DNA of 64,000 nucleotides, from assembly GCA_947625305.1 (NCBI GenBank), contig CANQNW010000004.1, positions 62,001-126,000 on the forward strand, in the 5' to 3' direction. Shown here one piece after another: positions 41,619-50,790 of this stretch (position 1 is its first letter; each line of letters begins with the position of its first letter). The position numbers were made by a program, and so were the translations under genes. This stretch comes from Candidatus Gastranaerophilales bacterium (GTDB lineage Bacteria; Cyanobacteriota; Vampirovibrionia; Gastranaerophilales; Gastranaerophilaceae). The notes below the pieces were generated by a model. It ran no database searches. It saw nothing but the letters and a program-made list of their open reading frames with translations, and was not told where the DNA came from.

Positions 41619-43370
41619 ATGAAAACTAAATTATTACTTTTAACTTTTATATATTCTCTTGGGTGCAATACATTTGCAGATTCAATAATTCAACCTTCAA
41701 ATACTTCAGGTAAATCGGCAATACAATCCTCAAATGTAATTTTTACAAATACTAAAACAAATGAGGAGGATAATATAACCGCATATTCCTCTGCAATAAA
41801 GGAACTCCAAAATAAAATATCTCAATCTCCTGATAACTATGAATTTTATGTTCCTTTAATTGACTTATATCTAAAATCTAAACAATATGATAATACCTAC
41901 GAAGAATTAACCTTCTTAAATAATTTAGCAAAAAGAAATAAATTAAATGAAAATATTTTAAAAGAATTATCAGAAACGGAAAAATCTGCCGAAAAATTTT
42001 CAAAATATAATAAAAATGCTGATTTAAACATAAACTTGGCATTAATTAATTTAATTCTTAAAAACAATAAAAAAGCTCAAGAATATCTTACACTATCTTC
42101 ATCAAGCACTAAATTTATTGAAACTTTTAAGGAAGTATTTGATACAACAGAAAATTACAATGATGCAATAATTTTTGCAGACAGAATTTTAAATGTTAAT
42201 CCTCAAAAGACGGAACTAAGGAAATTAAAAGCTTTATATTTGCTTCAATTAAATCAAAAAGATAATGCACAAAAAGAACTTGCTATATTAGTGCAAAATC
42301 AACCTGATGATGAAGAAGCTAAATACCTGCTTTATAATTTGCTTTCTGAAACAAATTTAAGCGAAAAGGATATTTTAAAAAAACTTTATCCCGAAAATAT
42401 CGGTAAAGATGAAATATCATATAAAAAGCTGGCTAATCTGCTTTTAAAAAATAACAATACTCAAGGGGCAAAAATATATGCACAAAAATTAGTTAAACAA
42501 TTCCCCGAAAATGCTGACGGGTATATTATCTTATCCGAAATATACATGAAAGAAGGAAATTTACAAGACTGCTATGATGTTCTAAAAACAGTTCGAGATA
42601 AAGCTGATGATAATGAAAGTATTGCAAAATACAATGTAATGCTTGCAAAACTGTCAGATGAACCCGTTAAAGAAGCAGATGCGTTAATGAATAATAATCT
42701 TTATGCACAGGCGCTTAATGTGCTTGAAGATGCAAATCAGGAAAATTTATACGTTATTCTCGGAATGGCTCGAGCTGATTATTTTTTAGGTAACAAGCAA
42801 AAATCATTTGAATTATTAAATAAAGCAATGTCATTATATCCTGATAATCCTGATGTATTTTATTATTTCGCTTTTATATTCTATAAAGAAAATGATATCG
42901 AAAGCGCCAGGAAATATATTTCAAAAGCACTTAAGATAAATCCTGAACACGTTTATTCTTTAAAATTATTGGATAGTGTTAATAAAAATGATGCGGATAA
43001 ATACTTAAATAAAATTAACTCTGCAATGGAAACGCAGAATTTTAATGAAGCAATGAGGCTTGTAAATGAAGCTATATCAATTGACGGTAAAAACTCTGCT
43101 TTATTTTTCAATAAAGGATTAATATATATAGCAATGAATAATTATGCAGCTTCAACGGCGCCATTTTATAAGGCAATTGAACTCGATAAAAATAATATTC
43201 AAGCTTATTATTATCTTGGTGTTGCTTTTGATAATCTATCAGAAGGGCAAAATGCACTTGAATACTATAAAAAATTTGTTGAAAATTTACCCGAAGATGA
43301 TTACGGCGAAAGTGAAAAACTTAATAATGCAAAAGTAAGGATTGAAAAACTCAGCCGTCAAATTAATTAA
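41619..43370 (+). CDS. Secreted TPR-repeat protein
   Basis: A 583-residue protein with an N-terminal signal peptide (KTKLLLLTFIYSLGCNTFA; the cysteine lies in a weak lipobox, so a lipoprotein is possible). About ten tetratricopeptide-like helical pairs follow. They are clearest at the C-terminus, for example ALFFNKGLIYIAMNNYAASTAPFYKAIELDKNN and AYYYLGVAFDNLSEGQNALEYYKKF. TPRs bind other proteins, so an envelope assembly scaffold is plausible. I prefer the ATG at 41619, with GGGGAT at 41602-41607, over a GTG at 41610 that is too close to that site. It lies downstream of tpsA but behind a terminator. Confidence 0.88.
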   Translation: MKTKLLLLTFIYSLGCNTFADSIIQPSNTSGKSAIQSSNVIFTNTKTNEEDNITAYSSAIKELQNKISQSPDNYEFYVPLIDLYLKSKQYDNTYEELTFLNNLAKRNKLNENILKELSETEKSAEKFSKYNKNADLNINLALINLILKNNKKAQEYLTLSSSSTKFIETFKEVFDTTENYNDAIIFADRILNVNPQKTELRKLKALYLLQLNQKDNAQKELAILVQNQPDDEEAKYLLYNLLSETNLSEKDILKKLYPENIGKDEISYKKLANLLLKNNNTQGAKIYAQKLVKQFPENADGYIILSEIYMKEGNLQDCYDVLKTVRDKADDNESIAKYNVMLAKLSDEPVKEADALMNNNLYAQALNVLEDANQENLYVILGMARADYFLGNKQKSFELLNKAMSLYPDNPDVFYYFAFIFYKENDIESARKYISKALKINPEHVYSLKLLDSVNKNDADKYLNKINSAMETQNFNEAMRLVNEAISIDGKNSALFFNKGLIYIAMNNYAASTAPFYKAIELDKNNIQAYYYLGVAFDNLSEGQNALEYYKKFVENLPEDDYGESEKLNNAKVRIEKLSRQIN

Positions 43371-43412
43371 CAATCCCTACAAAAATTACCCCCGTTTTGA
43401 TATCATATAGAA

Positions 43413-43673
43413 ATGGATATTATAAAAACATTTGAATTATTTTTATCTGTGCCAATGAGCATTATTCATAAACGGAACATAAAAATAATGCATATTGAAA
43501 CAAATATTTTTGCTCCGCATTTGCCTGTTCAATTGTCATTTGACGATGATATACAATTAACGGTTTATAATAATAAAAAAGTTTATAATTTATTATCCAG
43601 TGTAATTTATAAAAGAAAACAAAGAGATGAAAATAACAAAAGCAAAATTTCTGATAAGCGCACCCTCACTTAA
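43413..43673 (+). CDS. Possible small protein of unknown function
   Basis: An 86-codon frame between the TPR gene and engB; its last 47 bases overlap engB. Without it there would be a 256-base gap. The sequence is plausible globular protein (hydrophobic/charged mix ending in lysine/arginine), but I recognise no family. No Shine-Dalgarno; a TATCAT sits six bases before the ATG, the same spacing as other leaderless candidates here. It could also be untranslated leader for engB. Confidence 0.38.
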   Translation: MDIIKTFELFLSVPMSIIHKRNIKIMHIETNIFAPHLPVQLSFDDDIQLTVYNNKKVYNLLSSVIYKRKQRDENNKSKISDKRTLT

Positions 43674-44223
43674 TGAATGCCCGATTATAGATTTGCCCGA
43701 ATTTGCATTAATCGGCCGTTCTAATGTGGGTAAATCTTCTTTTATAAATTCACTGGTAAATATAAAAGGACTTGCAAAAACAAGTAATACCCCCGGAAAA
43801 ACAAAACTGATTAACCTTTTTAATATTAATGAAAGTTTTATTTTTGCTGATTTACCCGGGTACGGATTTGCTAAAGTTTCAGGTAAAACTCAAAATCAAT
43901 GGCAGAAAAATATAGAAAATTATCTTTTAAAAAGAAAAAATATATCAAGCTTAATTCATTTTATAGATTCAAGACATGAAGTTCAACAAAATGATAAACA
44001 AATGTCCGAATGGATTAAATTTAATAATTTACCTTGTTTTGTTATAGCAACCAAAGTTGATCAAATTTCAAAATCGCAAATATTCAATGTCTGCAAAAAT
44101 ATAGAAAAAGAATTTAATTTGGAGGTTTTCCCGTTCTCAAAAGAAAATAAATATTACAATGAAAAGATTACGGATAAACTTGAATTGTTGATATCATCTT
44201 ATTCTGGTATTTTCAAGGAATAA
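43627..44223 (+). CDS. engB: Ribosome biogenesis GTPase YsxC/EngB
   Basis: GTPase needed for large ribosomal subunit assembly. The 198-residue protein has G1 GRSNVGKSS near residue 30, G2 SNTPGKT, G3 DLPGYGFAKV and G4 TKVD. The G5 position reads FSKE instead of the usual S-A/S-S, a small deviation. Length is standard. The 3' end overlaps a minus-strand membrane-protein gene by 30 bases. Confidence 0.95.
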   Translation: MKITKAKFLISAPSLNECPIIDLPEFALIGRSNVGKSSFINSLVNIKGLAKTSNTPGKTKLINLFNINESFIFADLPGYGFAKVSGKTQNQWQKNIENYLLKRKNISSLIHFIDSRHEVQQNDKQMSEWIKFNNLPCFVIATKVDQISKSQIFNVCKNIEKEFNLEVFPFSKENKYYNEKITDKLELLISSYSGIFKE

Positions 44224-44655
44224 TCTTATACATTTTTTCAAATTTGAAGGAGTTGCAAAGTTTTTATTGGAAACTTTAACTTTAGAATCAAATATTTCAT
44301 CAACTATTGAGTTATTACTTTTGTTTTCGTTTGATGTTTTTTCTTTTGCACGGGAAATTAATTTTTTAATAATCAATACCGCAAGTATCAATAGAATTAT
44401 GCCCGCTGATATCAAAGAAATATTCATCATATTGTTATGAGATGATATATCTTTATCGGTAACGGAAGTTTCAGATGTCATATCAGGGAGCGCAGGTAAA
44501 GTTTCTTGCGGGGGTGGAGGATTTTGAATATATCCGCCTTCTTGATTTTGCGCTGATTCATCGGCCGGAGGATTCTGCTGAATTTCAGGGACTTGAACAC
44601 CCTGTTCAAGTCCCGTCATATCAAAATCATTATTAACTAAATAAATTCTATACAT
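44194..44655 (-). CDS. Single-pass membrane protein with proline-rich N-terminal part
   Basis: A 153-residue protein of unknown function. Residues 20-60 are rich in Pro, Gln and Glu (NPPADESAQ, NPPPPQETLPALP), residues 77-94 form one membrane segment, and the remaining tail is basic and hydrophilic. The start overlaps the end of the RNase G/E gene by 8 bases (shared ATG region), so coupling is likely. The 3' end overlaps engB by 30 bases. Topology is probably N-out. Not a known family to me. Confidence 0.65.
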   Translation of the reverse strand: MYRIYLVNNDFDMTGLEQGVQVPEIQQNPPADESAQNQEGGYIQNPPPPQETLPALPDMTSETSVTDKDISSHNNMMNISLISAGIILLILAVLIIKKLISRAKEKTSNENKSNNSIVDEIFDSKVKVSNKNFATPSNLKKCIRLFLENTRIR

Positions 44656-46393
44656 TTACTGTTTCTTCACTTTTTTCAGCTTGAACTTTTTTAGTTTTGG
44701 AGGGTTTTCTTCCTGCACGTTTTTTTGTTTCTTTTTTAATTTCTTCATCAGAAGTTTTATCACTATCTGTGTTTATTGAACTTTCTTGTTTCTTGGAATT
44801 TTTACGTGCAGAAGATTTCTTTTGTTTCTTTTCTTTTTCTTGAGACTGCTCAACAGATGGAGTTTCAACAACCGAAGTATTTTCAGATTGCTGAGGGATT
44901 TCTGCGGGTTTTTCTTCCAAAATATTTGATATTTCATCTAAAAGCTGTTCTTTTGTTTCAATATCTTCTAACTTATTGTTATTATTTTTAAACCCGTGTT
45001 TTTTATTGAACTTATTATTAAAGTTTTGTTTTTGATTATTTTGTTCATTATCATTCAAAGGATTATTATTAGGGTTATTAAATACCTTATTTTGTTTAAA
45101 GTTAGGAGTTTTATTCTTAAGCTGTTGAACGGGTATTTTTAATTTAGCGGCTTTTGCTTTTATTTCGCCTTCCGCTACGGGAGATGAGAATGTAAGTTCA
45201 TCTGCAATATAGCCTGTACCTTGACAATGAGGACATTTTTTACTGAATATTTCAGCCAAACTTTGACCTTGTCTGTGTCTTGTCAATTCAACTAAGCCCA
45301 AATCAGATAATTGACCTACCTGAGGTTTAGCTTTATCTTTTTCAAGTGCTATTTCAAGTTCCTCCATTACGGCAAGTTTATCTCTTCTGTTTGTCATATC
45401 AATGAAGTCAACAATAACCATACCGCCGATATTTCTTAATCTCAGCTGTCTTGCTATTTCATGAACCGCTTCAAGATTGGTTTTGACTATTGTTTCATCT
45501 TGAGTATTAGAACTTACAAACTTTCCGCTGTTAACATCGACAACCGTTAAGGCTTCCGTTGTTTGAATAAACAGATATCCTCCGCTTGGCAGATTAACTT
45601 TAGTTTGAAGTGCTTCTTTTATTTCTTTAACAATCCCCGATGCAACAAGGAGTGTTTCTGAACCTTTATAAACATTTACATCGATATTTTTATTCATATT
45701 CCAGTTTTGAAGAATTTGCTGAGTTCTGTGCATACCGTAAGAAGTATCAAGAATAATTTCATCAACATCTTCACTGCAAGCCTCACGCATAACTCTGTAC
45801 AATAAATCCTGATCACGGTATAAAAGGCTCGGAGCAGGTCTTGTTTCCGCAGCGGTAACAATAGTATTCCATTTCTCAAGAAGAATTTCCATATCCTCCT
45901 GAATATCAGCATCAGACTGCCCTTCAGCTTCTGTTCTGACTATTACACCAACTCCTACAGGTTTTAAAAGGCTTATTATAGATTTTAATCTTGCTCTTTC
46001 TTTTTGAGAAACAATTTTTCTTGAAACATTAATACCAGTTTCTTGCGGCATTAAAACAAGAAAACGGCCGGGAAGGCTTAACAGAGTTGATACTCTCGGC
46101 CCTTTATGACCTACGGGTTCTTTTACAACCTGTACTATAATTTTTTGTTTGGGTGAAAGTTTTTCTTTTAAAGTACCCTTTCCTATTGCATCATCGGCAT
46201 GTAAAAATCCCATTTTATCGGAACCCACATTTACAAATGCCGCATCAATACTTGGCAATATATTATCAACTGTTGCAAGATAAACATCATTTAAAAGTAC
46301 ATCCCCTCTTTGTACATAAAATTCGCAAATTTTTCCGTCTTCTATAACTGCCGCTATATTATCTCTTTCAGCTACTACTATTGCTTTTGACAT
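44648..46393 (-). CDS. Ribonuclease G/E
   Basis: Endoribonuclease for mRNA turnover and rRNA processing. The 581-residue protein has an N-terminal S1 domain (about 35-120), an RNase-H-like and DNase-I-like catalytic core with VVDVNSGKF and VIVDFIDM (catalytic aspartates), and the zinc-link CPHCQGTG near residue 390. After about 420 residues it becomes low-complexity: Asn-rich, then Lys/Ser/Glu-rich, probably a disordered protein-binding tail. This is longer than RNase G but shorter than E. coli RNase E. The same layout is seen in cyanobacterial enzymes. Confidence 0.94.
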   Translation of the reverse strand: MSKAIVVAERDNIAAVIEDGKICEFYVQRGDVLLNDVYLATVDNILPSIDAAFVNVGSDKMGFLHADDAIGKGTLKEKLSPKQKIIVQVVKEPVGHKGPRVSTLLSLPGRFLVLMPQETGINVSRKIVSQKERARLKSIISLLKPVGVGVIVRTEAEGQSDADIQEDMEILLEKWNTIVTAAETRPAPSLLYRDQDLLYRVMREACSEDVDEIILDTSYGMHRTQQILQNWNMNKNIDVNVYKGSETLLVASGIVKEIKEALQTKVNLPSGGYLFIQTTEALTVVDVNSGKFVSSNTQDETIVKTNLEAVHEIARQLRLRNIGGMVIVDFIDMTNRRDKLAVMEELEIALEKDKAKPQVGQLSDLGLVELTRHRQGQSLAEIFSKKCPHCQGTGYIADELTFSSPVAEGEIKAKAAKLKIPVQQLKNKTPNFKQNKVFNNPNNNPLNDNEQNNQKQNFNNKFNKKHGFKNNNNKLEDIETKEQLLDEISNILEEKPAEIPQQSENTSVVETPSVEQSQEKEKKQKKSSARKNSKKQESSINTDSDKTSDEEIKKETKKRAGRKPSKTKKVQAEKSEETVNV

Positions 46394-46580
46394 GTTTTTT
46401 TCCTTCTATAAAATTTTCATAACATTTCATTTAAAACAGATTTTCTCTGTCTGAAATTTATTTTTTAATAATGGTTTTAAACTTGTTTTATTATCTCTTT
46501 TATGAATTTTTCATAAATTAAGATATTACATATTTAATATACAACAAATTTTTTAATTTTAAAATACCTCTTTCAATTAA

Positions 46581-46916
46581 TTATGCCAAATCTTCAGGCA
46601 CATATCTTTCTATATCTATTATTTTTCCGCTTGATTGATTATTTTTAAACCCGTTTAAAAAATCCAATAAAACCTCAAACGGGACTTTATACTTATAAAG
46701 CGCAGGTGTAATTCCGTTGTTTTTCACAACCGTAACTATGTAAAAGCATCTTTTTGCAAATTCTATAAGAGTTTCTTCCTTAAAAGAATTGCCGTTTTCA
46801 TCTTTTGTTATTTTAATATATTCAATATCTTTGAATATACTGTTACTCAGATTTTCTTCAATTTTCAAAGATTTTTTTGAAAAATCAATTACTTTATCAT
46901 TCAATTCTTTATCCAT
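46581..46916 (-). CDS. Small cytoplasmic protein of unknown function
   Basis: A 111-residue protein without a recognised family. It is rich in Lys, Glu and Asn and probably alpha/beta; it contains IKITKDENGNSFKEETLIEFAKRCFYIVTVV near the middle. No signal peptide or membrane segment is present. Divergent from the FkbM gene across 63 bases. No good Shine-Dalgarno is visible. Codon use looks normal for the window. The 187 bases between it and the RNase G/E start contain only AT-rich sequence with one short hairpin (ACAGA...TCTGT). Confidence 0.6.
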   Translation of the reverse strand: MDKELNDKVIDFSKKSLKIEENLSNSIFKDIEYIKITKDENGNSFKEETLIEFAKRCFYIVTVVKNNGITPALYKYKVPFEVLLDFLNGFKNNQSSGKIIDIERYVPEDLA

Positions 46917-46944
46917 AATATTATTAAATAAAATTTGTTAAAAA

Positions 46945-46973
46945 TTGGCAAATTGTAAATTATAATATATAAT
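46945..46973 (+). promoter_or_regulatory. Promoter giving a leaderless FkbM mRNA
   Basis: TTGGCA (46945-46950), a 17-base spacer and TATAAT (46968-46973). The ATG at 46980 follows six bases after the -10, so transcription is expected to start at the start codon. No Shine-Dalgarno could fit. Confidence 0.65.
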
Positions 46974-46979
46974 TTAAAA

Positions 46980-47822
46980 ATGAAAAAAATTATATCTATA
47001 TTTTTTATTTTACTTATATTTATTTTTGTTATAAAAATTTCGGCAAATTCTCAAGATTTACATTCGGCGGATTTACCGGATTTCCAATATGACGGGTACA
47101 TTAATCAATTAAATAAAGCGGGATTTAATGTATACATAGATAATAAAAAAACTATTCACATTAACGGAAACGGTATAAAAATAGAAGGAAAGGAAGAAAA
47201 TACATTTTGGACTGCACTAACCGTTTTTTATAATGAAGAATATAATTTTTATCCCGATAAAAACTATGTAATGTTTGATATAGGGTTTAATTTAGGGATG
47301 ACATCGTTATGGTTTGCACGAAATGAAAAGATTACAAAAATCTATGCTTTTGAACCTTTTCTGCCAACTTGTAAATTAGGAGAAAGAAATTTAGCAATAA
47401 ATCCCAAATTAAGCAAAAAAATAAAATTATATAAAATCGGCTTAAGCGATAAAAATGAACAAATAGTAAGGCATTATAATCCCAAATTATCAGGATCTAT
47501 GAGTAGTGCATCAGACAGATTTAAAACCGGCAATCTCGAAAAAATAACCCTTAAATCAGCCGGTGAAGTTTTAAAGCCTTTATTTGACAAGCACCCCAAT
47601 GAAGGAATTTTTCTTAAAATTGACTGTGAAGGGGCAGAAAGGTACATTCTTCCGGATTTAGACAGAAAAGGATTATTAAAAAGAGTTGATGTCATTATTA
47701 TGGAATATCATGACGGACCGCCGGATGAACTTATAAAAATACTTGCTGACAATAATTTTAATATATATTGCAATCAAAGCGATTATAAACATCAAGGTAT
47801 GATTGTTGCATTTAAAAAATAA
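46980..47822 (+). CDS. FkbM-family methyltransferase with an N-terminal membrane anchor
   Basis: SAM-dependent methyltransferase, 280 residues. Residues 3-19 are strongly hydrophobic (signal anchor or signal peptide). The core begins near residue 95 with YVMFDIGFNLGMTSLWFAR (SAM loop), IYAFEPFLPTC, a KIGLSDKNEQ segment and FLKIDCEGAERYILPDL, all typical of FkbM. FkbM enzymes often methylate sugars. Here the membrane anchor is unusual and would place the domain either on the membrane's inner face or outside. The stop is immediately next to the convergent gcvPB stop. Confidence 0.88.
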   Translation: MKKIISIFFILLIFIFVIKISANSQDLHSADLPDFQYDGYINQLNKAGFNVYIDNKKTIHINGNGIKIEGKEENTFWTALTVFYNEEYNFYPDKNYVMFDIGFNLGMTSLWFARNEKITKIYAFEPFLPTCKLGERNLAINPKLSKKIKLYKIGLSDKNEQIVRHYNPKLSGSMSSASDRFKTGNLEKITLKSAGEVLKPLFDKHPNEGIFLKIDCEGAERYILPDLDRKGLLKRVDVIIMEYHDGPPDELIKILADNNFNIYCNQSDYKHQGMIVAFKK

Positions 47823-49259
47823 TTAAACATTATTTTTAAAAGCCAAGTCGGGTTTTCTTGCAGCAAGTGTTTCATCAACCTTTTTCACGGGAGTGTTAAC
47901 GGGATGATTAAGTACTGTTTCAGGGCTTATTTTAACCTCTTGTGCTATTTCTATCATTGCATTTATAAATTCATCAAGTTTTTCTTTTGTTTCTGATTCC
48001 GTGGGTTCAATCATTATTGCTTCATGAACAATTAACGGGAAATATACGGTTGGCGGATGGAAGTTTGAATCCATAAGCCGTTTTGCAATAGCGAGTGTAT
48101 TAACACCTTTTTCTTTTTGCCATTCGCCCGATAAAACAAATTCATGCATACATTTTCTGTCATATGGCAGTAAATAGTGTTCTTTTAATTTATTCATCAT
48201 ATAGTTAGCATTTAAAACTGCATTTTCACTTACATTTTTTAATGAGTTGCCAGTTAAAAGAATATAGGCATATGCCCTTACAAGCACCGAAAAATTACCG
48301 TAAAAGGCTTTCATCTTACCTATGGAGTGCTTTACATTGTAATTTCTAAAATATTTTTTTCCGTCATAATCGATTACAGGGACAGGAAGAAAATCTTTTA
48401 ATTTTTCGACAACTCCAACTGGGCCCGCCCCGGGGCCTCCTCCGCCGTGCGGAGTTGAAAATGTTTTATGCAGATTGATGTGCATAATATCAAACCCCAT
48501 TAATTTAGGATTTGTATGTCCCATTATTGCATTCATATTAGCGCCGTCATAGTACAACAGACCGCCTGCATTATGAACAAGCTCTGATATTTGAAGAATA
48601 TTCTCTTCAAACAATCCCAAAGTATTAGGGTTTGTAAGCATTATAGCTGCAGTATTTTTATCAAGTACGGATTTTAAAGCTTCAATATCAACAAGCCCTT
48701 TTTCGTCAGATTTAAGTTCAATAATATTAAAACCGCACATTGCAGCGCTCGCAGGGTTTGTTCCGTGAGCGGAATCGGGGATTATAACATTTTTTCTTTT
48801 TTCGCCGATTGTTTCAAAGTATTTTTTAACAATCATCATCCCGCACAATTCACCGTGTGCACCGGCTGCAGGTTGGAGAGTAAAAGAATCCATGCCTGTT
48901 ATTTCTTTTAATGAATTTTGCAGGTTATACATTAATTTTAAAGCGCCTTGAGAATCTTCATCCTCCTGCTTAGGATGAAGTTCAGTAAATCCTTCAAGGG
49001 CAGACAGAAGTTCATTTACTTTAGGGTTATATTTCATTGTACAAGAGCCTAAAGGATAAAATCCCTTTTCAATACAGAAATTTTTATCGGAAAGCTCCTT
49101 ATAATGCCTCATAACTTCAAGTTCCGTTATTTCGGGCAATATAGTTGAATTATCGGAATTTAAATATTTTCCGTTAATAAAATCAAAATTAACTTTTTCG
49201 TCGGTAAGTTTAATACCTTCCGTACCTTTTTTTGATTTTTCAAATATTAATTTAGTCAT
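47823..49259 (-). CDS. gcvPB: Glycine dehydrogenase (decarboxylating) subunit 2
   Basis: P-protein half of the glycine cleavage system, split as in many anaerobes. The 478-residue protein has FYPLGSCTMKYNPK near residue 67, LQPAAGAHGE, SAHGTNPASAAMCG and the PLP lysine segment HINLHKTFSTPHGGGGPGAGPVG. The partner gcvPA, gcvT and gcvH are not in the window. It has a GCAGGGA ribosome site and is last in the lysA-cdaA-KDPG aldolase operon. Confidence 0.95.
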   Translation of the reverse strand: MTKLIFEKSKKGTEGIKLTDEKVNFDFINGKYLNSDNSTILPEITELEVMRHYKELSDKNFCIEKGFYPLGSCTMKYNPKVNELLSALEGFTELHPKQEDEDSQGALKLMYNLQNSLKEITGMDSFTLQPAAGAHGELCGMMIVKKYFETIGEKRKNVIIPDSAHGTNPASAAMCGFNIIELKSDEKGLVDIEALKSVLDKNTAAIMLTNPNTLGLFEENILQISELVHNAGGLLYYDGANMNAIMGHTNPKLMGFDIMHINLHKTFSTPHGGGGPGAGPVGVVEKLKDFLPVPVIDYDGKKYFRNYNVKHSIGKMKAFYGNFSVLVRAYAYILLTGNSLKNVSENAVLNANYMMNKLKEHYLLPYDRKCMHEFVLSGEWQKEKGVNTLAIAKRLMDSNFHPPTVYFPLIVHEAIMIEPTESETKEKLDEFINAMIEIAQEVKISPETVLNHPVNTPVKKVDETLAARKPDLAFKNNV

Positions 49260-49277
49260 TATATCCCTGCTTTTTAG

Positions 49278-49886
49278 TTATATTATTTGTTCTTTTGCCT
49301 GCAATGTTCTTTTTGTAATTTCTTTATAATCCGCATTTTTATATAAGGCTCTGCCAAGTCCTACGGCCTTAGCGCCTGCTTTTAAATATGAAGAAATATC
49401 ATCTATTTTAATACTTCCGGCTGCAATAATATTTAAGAATTTCATAGGTCTTAGTAAATCCTCGATATATTCTGCGCCTCCCATCGGATTTGCGGGAGAA
49501 ATCTTAATTAATTCCGTATTGGCTTTCCAAGCCGAATAAGCTTCATTCGGAGTTGTTGCGGTCATAATTAACGGTGTTTTTTCGCTCTTGCAAAGACGCA
49601 CCAAATTCATTTGAAATACAGGTGAAACTATAACATCTGCGCCCGCATCAATTACAATTTGTGCTTGTCTTTGAGTAATAATTCCCCCTGCCATTATAAG
49701 CGGACGATTATTTTGCTTGGTTATTTTTTCAAGAACTTTAACCATTTCAGGGGTCTCAATTACGATTTCTATTATATTAATTCCGCCGTCCGTTATTGCT
49801 TTTATTATATTTTCCGTTTCACTCGGGTTTTGATTTCTTAATACTGCAAATACTTTTTCATCTGCAATTTTTTCAATGGGTATCAT
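49278..49886 (-). CDS. KDPG/KHG aldolase family protein
   Basis: Class I aldolase that cleaves 2-keto-3-deoxy-6-phosphogluconate (Entner-Doudoroff) or similar acids. The 202-residue protein has Glu40 (INIIEIVIET) and the Schiff-base lysine Lys128 (LIKISPANPMGG); the MAGGII segment corresponds to the usual G-A-G-T-I. Substrate range cannot be read from sequence, and no edd or kdgK is nearby. Start overlaps the cdaA stop by one base. Confidence 0.87.
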   Translation of the reverse strand: MIPIEKIADEKVFAVLRNQNPSETENIIKAITDGGINIIEIVIETPEMVKVLEKITKQNNRPLIMAGGIITQRQAQIVIDAGADVIVSPVFQMNLVRLCKSEKTPLIMTATTPNEAYSAWKANTELIKISPANPMGGAEYIEDLLRPMKFLNIIAAGSIKIDDISSYLKAGAKAVGLGRALYKNADYKEITKRTLQAKEQII

Positions 49887-50785
49887 TACTGTTTCTTTCT
49901 AAACTTCAACAATCCTGCGATAAACGCATTATCCATTTTCTCTGCCGTTTCAACGGAGAGAATTTTTTCCAAATCTTCCTTAAATTTTGATATATCATCA
50001 TATTTTCTTAATATTCCGTCAATAGCAATAGATATATCTCCCGTTTCTTCAGATACTATAATGCAGGCGGAGTCTGATATTTCACTTGCACCTATTGCGG
50101 CTCTGTGTCTTGTTCCGTATCGCCAGCTGAGTTTAGGGTCTTCCGTCAACGGAAGTAAAACACCTGCCGCCAGTATCTTATCATCACATATAACCATTGC
50201 CCCGTCATGCAAAGGAGTATTTGGGAAAAAGATTGTTAATATTAACTCTGCAGATATATTAGCATTAATTATTGTTCCGACTTCATTATAAAATGATTGG
50301 TCTTGGGTTTTTTGAATTACGATTAATGCGCCTCTTTTAACTCTGCTGCAATATTTTACGGCTTCAGTTAATTCTTTTACGACATTTGTTTTTTGTTCTT
50401 TTGGATTTTGTTTAAACCAAAAGAAATTTTTAGCCATAAAATTAGTCTGTCCCAAATGAACAAGCAGTCTTCTAAGTTCAGGCTGGAACACAATTACGAG
50501 TGAGAGCATAATACCTGTTAAAAGGTACTGCGCTATCTGCCCTAATATTTCAAAATGAAACCAAATCAGAACGGCACTGAATATCCAAGCTGCCATTATG
50601 AATAATAAAATTCCTCTGACAAGTTTTTCCGCCTGTGTATTTTTTATAAATCTCACATAAAAAAATACAAGGATAAAAATAACTATTAATACCTGCATAA
50701 TGTCTTTTAAAGTGAACGAAACGGGGCTGTTTATAAGCTCAGGATTATTAAAAATATTACTGTAAAATTTTAATATATTATCCAA
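49886..50785 (-). CDS. cdaA: Diadenylate cyclase (CdaA type)
   Basis: Makes cyclic di-AMP, a second messenger for potassium and osmotic balance. The 299-residue protein has three N-terminal membrane helices (about 30-46, 56-76, 83-101) and a DAC domain with the catalytic DGA at 194-196 and RHR at 226-228. The start is TTG at 50785, six bases from the lysA stop; the next ATG would be at residue 30, inside the first helix, so TTG is more likely. The usual partners cdaR/glmM are not adjacent; instead it is in an operon with lysA. Confidence 0.95.
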   Translation of the reverse strand: MDNILKFYSNIFNNPELINSPVSFTLKDIMQVLIVIFILVFFYVRFIKNTQAEKLVRGILLFIMAAWIFSAVLIWFHFEILGQIAQYLLTGIMLSLVIVFQPELRRLLVHLGQTNFMAKNFFWFKQNPKEQKTNVVKELTEAVKYCSRVKRGALIVIQKTQDQSFYNEVGTIINANISAELILTIFFPNTPLHDGAMVICDDKILAAGVLLPLTEDPKLSWRYGTRHRAAIGASEISDSACIIVSEETGDISIAIDGILRKYDDISKFKEDLEKILSVETAEKMDNAFIAGLLKFRKKQ

Positions 50786-50790
50786 ATTTA

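Noticed and set aside
49260-49277. Glycine riboswitch before gcvPB
   Set aside because: There is only an 18-base gap; no room for one, and the operon start before lysA shows none.
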